This document shows, piece after piece, positions 22,310 to 33,760 of a stretch of DNA of 64,000 nucleotides. Under the pieces are notes generated by a model, which had not been told where the DNA came from, searched no databases, and was given only the letters and a program-made list of their open reading frames with translations. The position numbers and the translations under genes were made by a program. Location of the stretch: contig NC_091966.1 in the NCBI RefSeq assembly GCF_036711975.1, positions 19,971,501-20,035,500 of the forward strand, in the 5' to 3' direction. This stretch comes from Onthophagus taurus. Lineage: Eukaryota > Arthropoda > Insecta > Coleoptera > Scarabaeidae. Numbering within the stretch: position 1 is the stretch's first letter; each line of letters opens with the position of its first letter.

Positions 22310-24090
22310 ATGAAAAGAACACCAAGTTTTTATCTTTTGGAACAAAGTTTCCGTAAACATAAGTGTTGGCCCACCTCACACAATTTCTTTCGTAACTTTC
22401 TCAGCGCAACAATTTTGATTGTTGTGAATGCAGTGTGGGTTATTTACCCATTAATATTAGAAATTATAAGTAAGTGTTATATAATGGTATCGAAGAGAAA
22501 TATTATCGTCGTCTTATTTCAGATTACAAGACGAAATTGGATAAATGTTTATTTCATATGCAGTTTAGTCTAATGGGACTATTATTTGTTGATTGTGTCA
22601 TCAAAATATTGCGTCATCGACACTTTTTATTTGAAGTGATTAATCATTTGAGCAAGTTTATTGAATTAGGTACTCCAGAAAAAATTAAATTAGTTGAGAC
22701 AGAAACGAAAACGTTATTGACAATGATCCGTTATGGAGGACTTTTTGTAGTATTATTTATGACACTCGTTATCATGTTCGATGGAGATTGTGCTAAATTT
22801 AAAGGTGTTGAAAATTGTTTGATAATCCAGTACTATTTTCCGTTTGATTTAAAACATTGGGAAATAACATTAATGATGATGTTTCAAATGTACACGATAC
22901 GAATTGTATTAAACGTTTTATTATTTATATATGTATTGTATTGGTATTCAGTGGAAAGATTATTCTTGCGTATAGAAAATATTAAGAAAATGATCGGAAA
23001 TATATGTTTGACACGAAATACGAAAAGAAACTTAAAAATGTTGCGCCCTGTAGTTATATATCATCAAGATTTATTTAGGTATGTATTAATCTCCGAGGAA
23101 TCAATTTTTTATTGTATTTGTTATTTGTTATAAAGCCGATTTATAAATCAAAAATAATACAGAAAAAAAATAGTATAGAAATTTTCAAAAAATATCAACT
23201 TTTTAGGAATCATGATATGATATATTATGTATATGTTAAATTGTAGCTTACAGATTATAGTTTATGATATAATATGAAAACTATTAGACAATATTATTGA
23301 AATTTTCAATTAAACATTATTATAGAAGAAACTGTCAAATTTAACAATCAAAGATAATACGAAATTTTCAAAAAATCATATTAGCTGTATTGTTAGGAAT
23401 TTTTATATGATATGTAGTTAATAGTAAGCTTAAAGATTCTAGTTTACGATTTGATATCAAAACTATTAAATAATGTGTTGCTGACTTTTGACGGAATCTG
23501 TATATTATTTTATGGTTGCAGAATTTTTCAAATGCTAAAAAAATTCTTTGGTAGCTTTATTGTATCTATAAAGATTTTCATTTTGCTTTCTTTGACTGCC
23601 TCCGCCACCGAATTTGCTTTGGTATGAATGATTATTGAGTGTTAGTAATTCAATTTTAATTGAACTAATATTTTTAGAAAAAGGATTTACTAAGTTTTTT
23701 CATGGCTATGGTCAACTTCGTAATATTATATCTATGTCATACCACCGGACAAAGAATTACTTCAACGGTGCTTGCAAGTATTTGTCTGATGAAACCTATT
23801 ATTAAAGTTTTTTTTCTAATAGGCTAGTAGTGTGGCCGAAGCCGTATATGATTTGAATTGGTATGATGCGGATATCTCAACACGAAAATACGTTTTACTC
23901 TTATTGTGTATGACCCAAAAGTCGTTTACCACGGAAATACCTTTATTCGGTGAAATATCACATGCAGCAGCAGCAAAAGTACGTAAATTATACTATTCTA
24001 CAAATTTAAGGTAGTTAATTGTGTGTTGCTTTTAAGGAGTACAAGATGGTTTATGTTTTTTGTAATTGGATATTGAAAGTTTCTAAATGA
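22310..24090 (+). CDS. Odorant receptor 2 (7tm_6 family), six exons
   Basis: Tandem paralogue of odorant receptor 1. Exons 22310-22469, 22523-23078, 23522-23621, 23678-23773, 23823-23978 and 24037-24090 have exactly the same lengths as in copy 1 and give 373 residues. The start is MKRTPSFYLLEQ. The first intron is 53 bp and breaks the frame, which proves that it is removed. Hydrophobic stretches include FLSATILIVVNAVWVIYPLI and ITLMMMFQMYTIRIVLNVLL. The C-terminal block is DLNWYDADISTRKYVLLLL. The intron after exon 4 has a GC donor (CTT|GCAAGT) where copy 1 has GT, a tolerated GC-AG type. The introns are short (the largest 443 bp) and free of transposons, so this copy is the better candidate for a working gene. 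It would act with Orco in antennal neurons; the ligand is unknown. Confidence 0.85.
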
Positions 24091-24576
24091 GGATGCTAAA
24101 ACACACAATAATTTAATCAACAACTATTTAATGCACATTTATTTGCACGGCATGCGATGACTGTACGTTATATCTGCACAATATATCCACATATATTGTG
24201 TGGTCATGAGTTCAAGAGTCAAAAGAGTTGTATCGATGGCGGTACATAAGAGCTTGAGAAGTAATATAAAACACTGGCATCAGATAAACATCACAGGTAA
24301 CTTAGGAGACAGACAAATTAAAATAAATAATCTTTGTGCGAACTTCTTTCTTGTTTGTTTAATTTCCTTAAGACCGGTTTCGTTCTTTAATATGTCATAC
24401 TCAGCCGAATTATAATAAAATTAATTAAAATTGTAACTAAACAGTAAATAATTTAAAATTAAATCATAACACTGTTCTCAACGACTCAAATGTTAAAATT
24501 AAAAAATAAGACAATGAAAGACTCTTAGACATCATTTTTCTCGCAAGACTATGAGCATTTATCGTCCTTTCTCTTC
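24091..24576. other. OR2 3' flank
   Basis: Similar to 15019-15310 behind OR1 up to about 24450. No gene seen. Confidence 0.5.
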
Positions 24577-24813
24577 ATCTACGGCAGTGTTTCCCAAACT
24601 GTGGTACGCGTACCACAAGGGGCACAGGAACAGTTTGATGGGGGTACACGTCGCATTGAACTTTTCCTACGCCTGGTGCAGCAGTAATAAGAGGTTTAAC
24701 AAGAGGTGACAATCAAAAAATCCTAGAACTTTCGTATCGCGTTTCGCTTTTAATTTCGACGATTAATTTTCGCGACGATTGGCGAAACTTTAATCAAGCC
24801 GGCTGCCAAAATA

Positions 24814-26274
24814 ATGGCGGAAGTAATGATAGGTGATAAAGCAAAACAAACTCTTGATCGTGTACCCTTGTCAAATAATACAGTTCATCGACGAATAATT
24901 GATATGGCCAATAATGTGAAACAGATGTTATTGTCTAATATTTCTCAAAGTCGTTACTATGCATTACAAGTCGATGAGTCCACTGATATCACAAATTTTG
25001 CAAATCTTATGGCGTTTGTTAGATACGAAAAGAACCAAGAAATTCACGACGACTTTTTATTTTGCTAGCCTTTATTAGGTAATACAACAGGAGAAGATAT
25101 CTTTAACGTTATGAATAAATTTATGCAAGATAACAAAATTAGTTGGACTAAATGTGTTGGAATAAGTACAGATGGTGCAAAAAGTATGGTCGGCATTAAT
25201 AAAGGACTCATTGCAAAAATTCAGAAGGTTGCACCAAACGTCAAGTCCACATACTGTTGCATTCACAGAGAGGCTTTGGCAATACGTAAGATCCTATTGT
25301 TCCTGAAGATGACTAAAAAAGAATAGTCGAAACCGGTTGAGCCGAAAATAAAGAAAATTCCACCCTTCTGAAAAGCAAAGTTTTTTATTCACATAAATAC
25401 GTAAGATGCCTGCTGATCTGCAAAAAGTTCTTGATGAAAGCGTGAAAATCGTTAATTATATTAAAGGTCGACCTTTAAAACAAGACTTTTTGCACAAATG
25501 TGTGAAGAAATGGGAAGCAGCTATACCCAACTGCTTTTTCATACTGATGTACGTTGGCTATCTCGGGGAAAAATTTTAAGTCGATTATTTGAACTAAGAC
25601 AAGAACTTCAAGTTTTTCTTAATGATAAATTTGAACTGAAAAAATGTCTACATGACTCAACGTGGTTATCCAAATTGGCATACTTAGCAGATATATTCTC
25701 TATTTTAATTGTTTTTTATTTTAATTTCATTGTTTCATGTCCAGGACAAAGTAAACGCTACAATTGAAAAATTAAAGTTATGGAAAACTAGAGTTAATAA
25801 TGGAGAGCTAGACTCGTTTCCCTTTCTTCATGAGTTTGTAATAAAATCATCTGATAAAATTGATACGGATGTTCTGAAATATTTCACAGAGCATTTGGAC
25901 GGATTACAAGAGGGCCTGAAAAATTATTTTCCGGATTTAACGACAAACCTCGAATGGATAAGACATCCGTATAATATTGATTCATCTGCCATGCCAGATA
26001 ATTTATCTAATGTGGAACAAGAACAGCTCTTGGAGTTATCTGCAGACGGATTTTTGAAAAATAAACATAAAGAGTGTTCTTTAGCATCTTTTTGGCTGCA
26101 AATGCAACAACTATATCCGATTTTAACAGAAAAAGTGTTAAAACATGTTTTGCCATTTCCAACATCATATCTATGTGAAGTTGCGTTTTCAGCATTAGTC
26201 GATATTAAGTCGAAAAAAAGAAACAGGATTTTGGATGTGGAGCATCTCAACATAAACAAATTCATCCATCCCAC
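24814..26274 (+). pseudogene. hAT transposase (ZBED5/SCAND3-like), decayed
   Basis: 24814-25068 has VPLSNNTVHRRIIDMA and YYALQVDESTDITN (first catalytic Asp). After a stop at 25066 the same frame continues with NTTGEDIFNVMNKF and GISTDGAKSMVG (second Asp) and CCIHREALA. A 103-bp insertion follows, then ADLQKVLDESVKIVNYIKGRP. A frameshift near 25490 leads to FHTDVRWLSRGKILSRLFEL. Another near 25700 leads to 25740-26274, with SYLCEVAFSALVDIKSKKRN, the Glu-containing dimerisation end. The order and motifs are those of the ZBED5-like hAT branch. At least one stop and two frameshifts, so inactive. Confidence 0.9.
25293..25395. mobile_element. 103-bp insertion with hammerhead-like core
   Basis: It is flanked by a 12-bp target duplication AATACGTAAGAT (25281-25292 and 25396-25407) and interrupts the hAT transposase exactly there. 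Inside, CTGAAGA, then GACTA-loop-TAGTC, then GAAAC reproduces the hammerhead order. It looks like the terminal piece of a Penelope-type retroelement, inserted by 5' truncation. Confidence 0.6.
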
Positions 26275-26542
26275 TGACGTTTTCGTTAATGTTATTATTA
26301 TTACATTTATTTATTATACTTTATTATTATCCATTTTATTGTATTATTATTATTTTGTTTTTGTATTAAAAAGAACTAATATAATATTTATTTTTTGGTT
26401 GATGCTAAAAGAACATTTTTTTTAACGAGGGGTACTGGAAGTTTTGATAATTACAACAGGGGTACATATATGCTGAAAGTTTGGGAAACACTGATCTACG
26501 GCATCGCCTGGTACCAAAAAAAAATTCTAACGACTAGAGACT

Positions 26543-27110
26543 ATGTGGAGATTACCGCCAATTGAACAACGTTACTGTGCCAAATCGCTTTCCGCTGTAA
26601 TAACCCCTTTGGGTCTTTTCGAATTCGTTCGCATACCTTTTGGCCTTCGAAATGCAGCGCAAACGTTTCAAAGGTTTCAACGAAGTACTTTCAGGCTTAA
26701 CCTTAATTTTTATATATTTAGACGATATTCTTGTAGCAAGTCGAAATGAAGAACAACACATTTCGGTGTTAAATCATTGTACCTTCTTAGTCATCATATT
26801 TCAGCCGGTGGTATTCGACCATCCCAATCAAGAATCACAGCAATAACACATTTTCCAAAACCAACGACTCTAAAAGAGTTACAAAGATTTTTGGGAATGT
26901 TAACTTCTACCTCAGATTCTTACCTAACATTTCAAATATTCTGACCCCTTATACACACTTTCAAAATCACTTCACCATCAAAAACAAAAAACTTCTTCTC
27001 ATTAACTTCTTGGACACTGTAACACGACAACGCTTTTTCTTCAGCGAAAGATCTTCTGTCAAATCTATCTTTCTAGGACATCCCTCTTCACATGCTACAA
27101 TTTTGACACA
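26543..27110 (+). pseudogene. Gypsy RT to RNase H fragment
   Basis: GLFEFVRIPFGLRNAAQTFQ is followed in a second frame by IYLDDILVASRNEEQH (catalytic pair). Then come ISAGGIRPSQSRITAI, FPKPTTLKELQRFLGML (thumb) and a poor RNase H start (FLGHPSSHATI near 27080). At least three frameshifts. It is directly followed by a satellite array. Confidence 0.8.
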
Positions 27111-27114
27111 TGTT

Positions 27115-28347
27115 CGATTTCTGCTACAATTTTATTAAACATTGACATTTTTCAATTTTACAAAAATACTTTATCATCAAACGTATTATTATACATAGAA
27201 ACAAAGATAGAAGTTTAAGCTTTAATTTAATAAAAAATCATTTCTTAGTTAATAAAAATAAAGTCGGTATGATTTTTTAAAGTTTAATTAAGATTTTCGA
27301 TTTCTGCTACAATTAAACATTGACGTTTTTTGATTTTACAAAAAAACTTTATCGTCTAACTTATTACTTATTATGCATAGCAACGAAGATACAAGTTTAA
27401 GCTTTAATTTAATAAAAAATCACTTCTTAGTTAATAAAAATAAAGTCGGTATGATTTATTAAAGTTTAACAAAGATTTTCGATTTCTGCTACAATTAAAC
27501 ATTGACGTTTTTCGATTTTACAAAAAAAACTTTATCATCAAACGTATTACTTATGATGCATAGAAACAAAGATGCAAGTTTAAGCTTTAATTTAATAAAA
27601 AAATCATTTCTTAGTTCCTAAAAATAAAGTCGGTATGATTTTTTAAAGTTTAACTAAGATTTTCGATTTCTGCGACAATTAAACATTGACGTTTTTCGAT
27701 TTTACAAAAAAAACTTTATCATCAAACGTATTACTTATTATGCATAGAAACAAAGATGCAAGTTTAAGCTTTAATTTAATAAAAAAATCATTTCTTAGTT
27801 CCTAAAAATAAAGTCGGTATGATTTTTTAAAGTTTAACTAAGATTTTCGATTTCTGCTACAATTAAACATTGACGTTTTTCGATTTTACAAAAAAACTTT
27901 ATCATCAAAGTTACTACTTATTATGCATAGAAACAAAGATACAAGTTTAAGCTTTAATTTAATAAAAAATCATTTCTTAGTTAATAAAAATAAAGTCGGT
28001 ATGATTTATTAAAGTTTAACAAAGATTTTCGATTTCTGCTACAATTAAACATTGCCTTTTTTTGATTTTACAAAAAAACTTTATCGTCAAACTTATTACT
28101 GATTATGCATAGAAACAAAAATACAAGTTTAAGCTTTAATTTAATAACAAAATCATTTCTTAGTTCCTAAAAATAAAATCGGTATGATTTTTTAAAGTTT
28201 AACTAAGATTTTCGATTTCTGCTACAATTAAACATTGACGTTTTTTTGATTTTACAAATAAACTTTATCATCAAACTTATAACTTATTATGCATAGAAAT
28301 AAAGATACAAGTTTAAGCTTTAATTTAATAAAAAAATCATTTCTTAC
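27115..28347. repeat. Satellite array, about 183-bp monomer, 6.7 copies
   Basis: Units begin at 27115, 27298, 27480, 27664, 27848, 28030 and 28213, each with CGATTTCTGC. The periods are 182-184 bp. Each monomer has an ATGCATAGAAA block and a TAAAGTCGGTATGATT-type block. The last unit is partial. AT-rich, non-coding. Confidence 0.95.
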
Positions 28348-30324
28348 ACAGGAAAAAATCGTGTCGTGTAAAAATTTTAGAGTAGTTGGTAAAAAGAGTT
28401 AGAGTAAAAATTGTAATACCACATGGTAAAAATAACTCTAATGTACACTATATTTAATATTAATATAGAGTTCATATATTATTCACTTAATAGAGTAGTT
28501 TTTACAGTTCTCTAAAGGAGAGTTCTTTTTTACTTATGTTAGTGAAGTTATGTAATATATAAAACATTAAATTTTACACTAGACGTGTAGGTACTTTTCC
28601 TTCGGGTACTTCGTAGGCACTGCACTATTTTGCTCGGGATTACTCGTCGGTACCACGTGATCAACATGTGTTGTGATACAGCTAAAATTTAACGGTCATC
28701 TACTAAACTAAACGAGTCAGAACTCGATAGCGTCTCGAGACCTGATTTACGCGATATAGAAAGAAAGAACGATTATTTTTATTTTAATTATGTTTGCCAA
28801 AATAAAATATTCATGATGTGAAATTAGTGGAACTTCCGGAAGGTTTTACATACAAGTTGCTTGTGAAGATTGGTAAGTATGTGCAACTTGGTGCAACTAT
28901 ACATATAGGAAACTTATAGAAGACTCATTAGATGCAGTTTTGATGGTGACTCGGTGGAAACTTTAAAATGAATTAAGTATTATATATGTATATAAACAGA
29001 ATTTAATTTTTTTAAATTTAACTTATAATAATATATTACAAGTAAAAATAAAAACAAATATTTTATAATTTTGATTTTTATTACAAACGTAAAACTTCCC
29101 TAAAAATACTCCACTTCCTATTAAAAATTAACACTAATAAGTGGAAGATACACACTATTTAGTGATATTTTGTCAATTAATAGAGTAAAATTAGAGCGAA
29201 TTTTTAATAATTTACACTGATTAGATTAGAAATGTATCTAGTTAGAGTCACGACAACATCTAGTTAGATTACATATAATACACTGTTATAGAGTAACGAT
29301 TTTACTATAAGAGATGTTAGGTTAAATCGTCATATTTTGGTGTCTAGTGTCTCCGGCATTCGGATTTCCCATTCTTTCTGACTCACCCTGTATATCAATT
29401 ACGAGCATGACAATGTCAAAACCTGCTGTCAGTTTTTATATACATATATTATATAGTTTTTATATAATTCCTGAAATTATTCAGGAATTATCGAATTTTA
29501 AGACCAGTTTTCTCTAAATAGTAGGATTGAACAAAACGCTATACAACACACGTGGGAAACTAATATTTTTCACTAACTTCCGACATGCGCGATAATGAAA
29601 AATCATAGTTTCCTCACTTGTACTGTAATATACTATTGTATTAACGGTAAATGTAATAAACTTTTGGACAGGACGTGTCGAACACTTAATGAGAGACGCC
29701 TAACTAATAGGACAGGAAATCGTGATTTGGATTTTATCAAATTTTGATCAGGTGTAAAATTAAGTATAAAATTAATACAATTAGCAACTCCTGTTGTAAA
29801 ATTCCGTCCATTTTCCCGATCGTTACCGCTTTTTCAATAAAATTGTGCAAATTGTAAATTATTCGCTGACCATAATTGAAGAGCCTGGTGCAAGAATAGG
29901 ATAAGTAACAATATGTAAATTGTTCAGTAAAAGCAAAAAGCTTTTTTAATTTCATGTTTGTGTTTAAAGTGATTATTTGATTTGTATAGATAAGAATGAC
30001 AATTTTATCTGAGCAAATGTCAGTTTTTCCACATATGTGAAATCATAGTTAAAAAAACAAATTATGGTGCAAGAAGGGGATATGTGAATCCATATTTAAT
30101 TTTTTTGGTGGGAGGTTGGAGAAAGGATCATATAACATTCAAAACTTTATATAAACAAAAAAAATATAAAAAAAGGAAGGCGAACAAACACTTTTATCAA
30201 ATAAAATAAACAAAACAATTTTTAACAACACGTAATAGATAATATAGACATCAAAAATCTTCCTTAGAAGAGCTATAGGTGACTGAATCGGAATGTGAGT
30301 TTTTATTACTTTTCAGCGAACGAT

Positions 30325-31054
30325 TATTATTATTATTATTACTCGTTACCTCGACCTATAAGATCTATTATAACTTTAGCCCTCCGAAAATTTTGTTCTT
30401 AGACGGCCTCTGGCGACGTAATTATACAGTATGTTCAGCTGTTTTTTGACTCGTCGTTGCATAGTCGACAAGTTTGATCCTCAGCTTGTCCAATATGGAA
30501 GAGGTGGTATTTTAGGGGCGCATGGTCGACCAGGTAGCCTGAGAGGCACCTTAGATCCCCTTTGCTGAGGCATAAAACTTCTTTGGTTTTGTTTTGCGAC
30601 GGAGTTATCATACTCTTCGGTTGTCTGTGACCTGGAAGTTCTTTCCAGCGTAAGGCTATCTTTGAGGCCTCCCAACTGTTGATTATTTGTTTTAGGTGGC
30701 TTTTTTGTAGTCCACAACCAGGTTGGGGTCCAATGATTGCCCTCAATGTTACTGTGACCTGGAACCCACCATAGGATAACATCATTGCTCCTACCGAGTT
30801 CTCTCAGGTTGCTGGTACACTCTCTGGTCAGTGCGGAGTCACACGTGTACGCCTACATTGCCTTTAGGGCAATGCACCTTTCTCTCCCTTTTGTAGGTTC
30901 AAAGCGATGCAGAAGTTTATAGCAAGAACTTCTGCTTCAAAAATGGTAATGTCCGAGCTGAAGGGCAGTTTAATATATGGCTATTTGGACCACTGATGCC
31001 CATGCCTACTACGGATCTAACTGTCTTTGAAGCATCGGTGTACCAGGCTAGGGC
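30325..31054 (-). mobile_element. 5'-truncated I-clade-like LINE in element X
   Basis: A 730-bp insertion with a 12-bp target duplication TCAGCGAACGAT (30313-30324, 31055-31066). Its minus-strand 3' end is an (ATA)n-type tail (30325-30341), as in I elements. Coding remnants (31050-30435) are RNase H and the C-terminal knuckle, LRCLSGYLVDHAPLKYHL, then CRLCNDE. Element X copy 3 shows the unoccupied site at 55402-55413. Confidence 0.9.
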
Positions 31055-31158
31055 TCAGCGAACGATAAATAGTTATTTGTATTATAAGTAAAGAAAGTAT
31101 ACTTTTTGAAGAATACGAATAAGAAGAAGTTACTTTTCTTTAAGAATAATACATGAAG

Positions 31159-31542
31159 TTTTTTCGGACACTCAATTTAAATGAATTACCTACATTTTAT
31201 AAGAAATTATTTAAAAAGTACACGACAAGCTCCAGAATCAAATTTTCGTTTCTGCCGTTTCCCTCACTACAGCAACCAAACAAAAAAAATAAAGTAGTGA
31301 TTCATCAGGAGTTCATCAGGAGGTGTTATCAAAATCGTCACTAGCATGTGGTGATTTACAGTTACAACAGTGTACATCAAGTCATAAGCTTCTCTAACCT
31401 TAATAATTATATTTATTCTAACAAATAATTAATTGTTTATTTGGTTGCTATAAAGAAATGGTTGCTATAAAGAAATGAGGTACTTTTCTTTACGATTTGT
31501 AATAAGGAAATATAGGCCATTTCCAGTGAGTGTCCGAAAAAA
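31159..31542. repeat. Inverted-repeat block inside element X
   Basis: TTTTTTCGGACACTCA (31159-31174) and its complement (31527-31542) bracket 384 bp. It may be a small nested DNA transposon that ended the coding remnant at 31549. No clear target duplication. Unit B counterpart: 38109-38501. Confidence 0.5.
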
Positions 31543-31548
31543 TACATT

Positions 31549-31853
31549 TTATTTTGTCCAGATTATTAACCTGGATAAATATGAATCTTGTTTGGCCTGG
31601 TCTGCCAGGTTATTAAAAGCCGTTATAATTTCCAGCTTTTCCTCTTCCGAAAAATTTCCAACGCATCGTTTGCTGCACTTGCAATCATTGCTTTGCTCTC
31701 TTTCTGGCACAAGCTTCCCCGTTGATGTGGACTTGTAACATTCTCCTCTAGCCCTTTTAATTTTTTGTATATTTCGTTTCCATTTTTCCACATTTCTTTT
31801 ACGACCGCGCTTCCGTTTTACCCTTTCTCCTCTTGAGATCTTTCACTATCCAT
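31549..31853 (-). pseudogene. N-terminal remnant of an unnamed transposase family
   Basis: From an ATG at 31853 (MDSERSQEEKG), through a frameshift near 31820, to KRGRKRNVEKWKRNIQKIKR, GECYKS and CKCSKRCVGNFSEEEKLEII. The basic RKRN-W-rN start followed by a CKC-x3-C block is, from memory, the N-terminus of a poorly characterised arthropod transposon protein. The C-terminal half of that family has SDGCT-QNRN and KGHTQME motifs, and such a half occurs at 57.1-59.4 kb. It stops at IIWTK, right beside an inverted repeat. Confidence 0.5.
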
Positions 31854-32497
31854 TTTAGTAAAATCACATTCACTGGAAGCGCAAAACATTGCGAATGACA
31901 TTATAAAACATTAATTTTTCAGTACCACCAACATAAAAAATTTCAATATTGTTCTCACGGTACAAAATAATCATTATTTATTTTTATTATTTATGTGCGA
32001 CAAATAATTGTATGGGATTGTCTGGTGTAATAACGGTATAAACGCCACGTAACTTATCCCATTATTGCACCAGTCTAGAACATGGGATAAGTGATTTTCT
32101 CTCACAATTCTAACTCAGTTGGCAGAACATAATGCGTATTTATATTAAACGATAAATACGAATTTTTTTAACCGTTTTTAAGAAAACTCCCATTTTCTTA
32201 AAATTTGGCCTATATCCTCTTCTTGCACCAGGCTCTTCAATTTTAAAAGGCAGACCTTCTGAGATTATAGCTTACAAACATTATTATTTTTATGTTAACT
32301 GTTTGTATAATCCTGTCGAGCAAATAACTATTTTTATATTATATTTTAATATCCAGATATTTTCTGATAACCCTTCATTGATTTGCTGCTAATATTACTA
32401 CTACTATTGCTGCTTTATTTTCGTTTTATTTTTCTTTTTATATGTTTCGCTTTTTATTTCAGATTAATATTGTTTTTTAAACATCGATACATCGATA

Positions 32498-32679
32498 TAA
32501 AGTCCCTAGATTTACAAAGTATCGCGGTTCATGACGCCTGTTTTCGAGCCAAAATGGCGGTTTGACAACTTGTTACTGCATCTCACCACTTATTTGGTGA
32601 GATTACTAAAAAGTATTTACAAAAATATTCGAGCCAAAATGGCGTCAAACCGCGGTACTTTGTAAATCTAGGGACTTTA
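32498..32679. mobile_element. 182-bp MITE with 8-bp target duplication
   Basis: The ends TAAAGTCCCTAGATTTACAA and its complement form long inverted repeats reaching CGAGCCAAAATGGCG on both sides. Flanked by CATCGATA (32490-32497 and 32680-32687), as for hAT-type MITEs. Present identically in unit B. Confidence 0.9.
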
Positions 32680-33760
32680 CATCGATACAATTAATAGCGC
32701 CATCTATGAGATGGATGGCAAAGTTTTGTTTTACTGATTTATACAGATTTCTTTACGTATTCCCAATATTTTGTTGAAATCGCACATTTTCCATTTTACC
32801 CAAATTTCGAGATAACAACAATTCAATTTTACGTCTAATTACACGTAATCTCTTTCTACATTCTACTAGTATCCTTGAAGCGTTGGCGTTTCAATTTATT
32901 GTTTAATTTCTCGTAAATGTCGCTTTACATCAAGTGCTATTTAGGACAAACTTTAGGATTTTTTTTATGTTACAAATACAGCAATATTACAACGCGAAAT
33001 ACTTCAATGTGTAGAAAAATGTGTGTACTTTAATTCTGTGTATTCACTTTTCGATAATAATTTGCCATGAAGTTGTAATTTGGGTAAAAACTAACCTCTA
33101 CCGGCACATATAAAAATGGCCATTTAAACGCGACCATAAAAATGGCCATGTAAAAAGATTTTATTTTATCTACAACTATTGAATTCGTTATACATTTGAT
33201 TTTTGACGGGTAATGACACGCATTACTCATGACTGACAAAGTGTTGAATAATGAAGAAATTATTCCACAGTTCTGACACGGCTTACCAATCAAAAAATAA
33301 AATATTAACAGAAATGCATAGATAACTTATATAGATGTGACATTTACGTAAAATTTTTGTACACAGCACCAGCGCTCCGAACGGCTCGGACCAATACTAA
33401 TATTAAATAGCGGCTAACGTGATAAATCTTAAATATAAAATTTTCTAATTTTTTTGTGTGGAATTAAATAAAAAAAATAAAGACATTTGTGGATTTTAAT
33501 AATCTTTTTATTAAAATTATTATCATAACCATAAAGTCTTATTTTAATATAAAAGAACAATAACTATAAACAATGTGTAATAATCTAATGATTAATGATA
33601 CACTGTTAAAAATTTTACGAAGTGATTTAACTCTTTCGATATAAGATGAAATATTACCGCGAAAAAGCGGTAAATTTAACTAAATTCTAATAGGTTGCAA
33701 CACATTTGAATGTCAAAATAACTTTGTTAAAAGATGTTAAAAATACGGTGTTAATCTGTT

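Larger units (their letters stand above)
24585..26493 (+). mobile_element. hAT transposon (ZBED5/SCAND3-like) with full ends
   Basis: Terminal inverted repeats CAGTGTTTCCCAAACT (24585-24600) and AGTTTGGGAAACACTG (26478-26493) are exact complements. They are flanked by a perfect 8-bp target duplication, ATCTACGG (24577-24584 and 26494-26501). Length is 1,909 bp. It encodes a decayed transposase and carries one later insertion (25293-25395). Confidence 0.95.
29874..32242. mobile_element. Element X, copy in unit A
   Basis: Terminal inverted repeats begin AATTGAAGAGCCTGGTGCAA at both ends (29874 onward and, reversed, up to 32242). It contains an I-clade LINE insertion (30325-31054), a smaller inverted-repeat block (31159-31542) and a minus-strand coding remnant (31549-31853). 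The same ends define copies at 36822-39201 and 54986-56828. The target duplication is ambiguous because the ends contain AATT. Superfamily not identified. Confidence 0.8.
28522..33760. repeat. Unit A of a 5.2-kb direct segmental duplication
   Basis: Starts at GTTCTTTTTTACTTATG and ends at GGTGTTAATCTGTT. Nearly identical throughout to 35510-40719, apart from small indels (for example about 40 bp missing in B near 36100) and scattered substitutions. It includes element X, its nested LINE and a 182-bp MITE, all at the same positions. The outer parts 28522-29870 and 32700-33760 hold no gene I recognise. Confidence 0.95.

Noticed and set aside
27115-28347. Possible CRISPR-like array
   Set aside because: The repeat is a continuous 183-bp tandem monomer without spacers, in insect DNA.
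29737-29955. 72-codon minus-strand frame, repeated at 36685-36903 and partly at 54879-55250
   Set aside because: It spans the inverted end of element X, so it is repeat sequence; the repetition reflects transposon copies, not conservation of a protein.
33030-33293. 87-codon minus-strand frame (also 40010-40252)
   Set aside because: Identical because of the segmental duplication; no start context, no domain and biased AT-rich composition.
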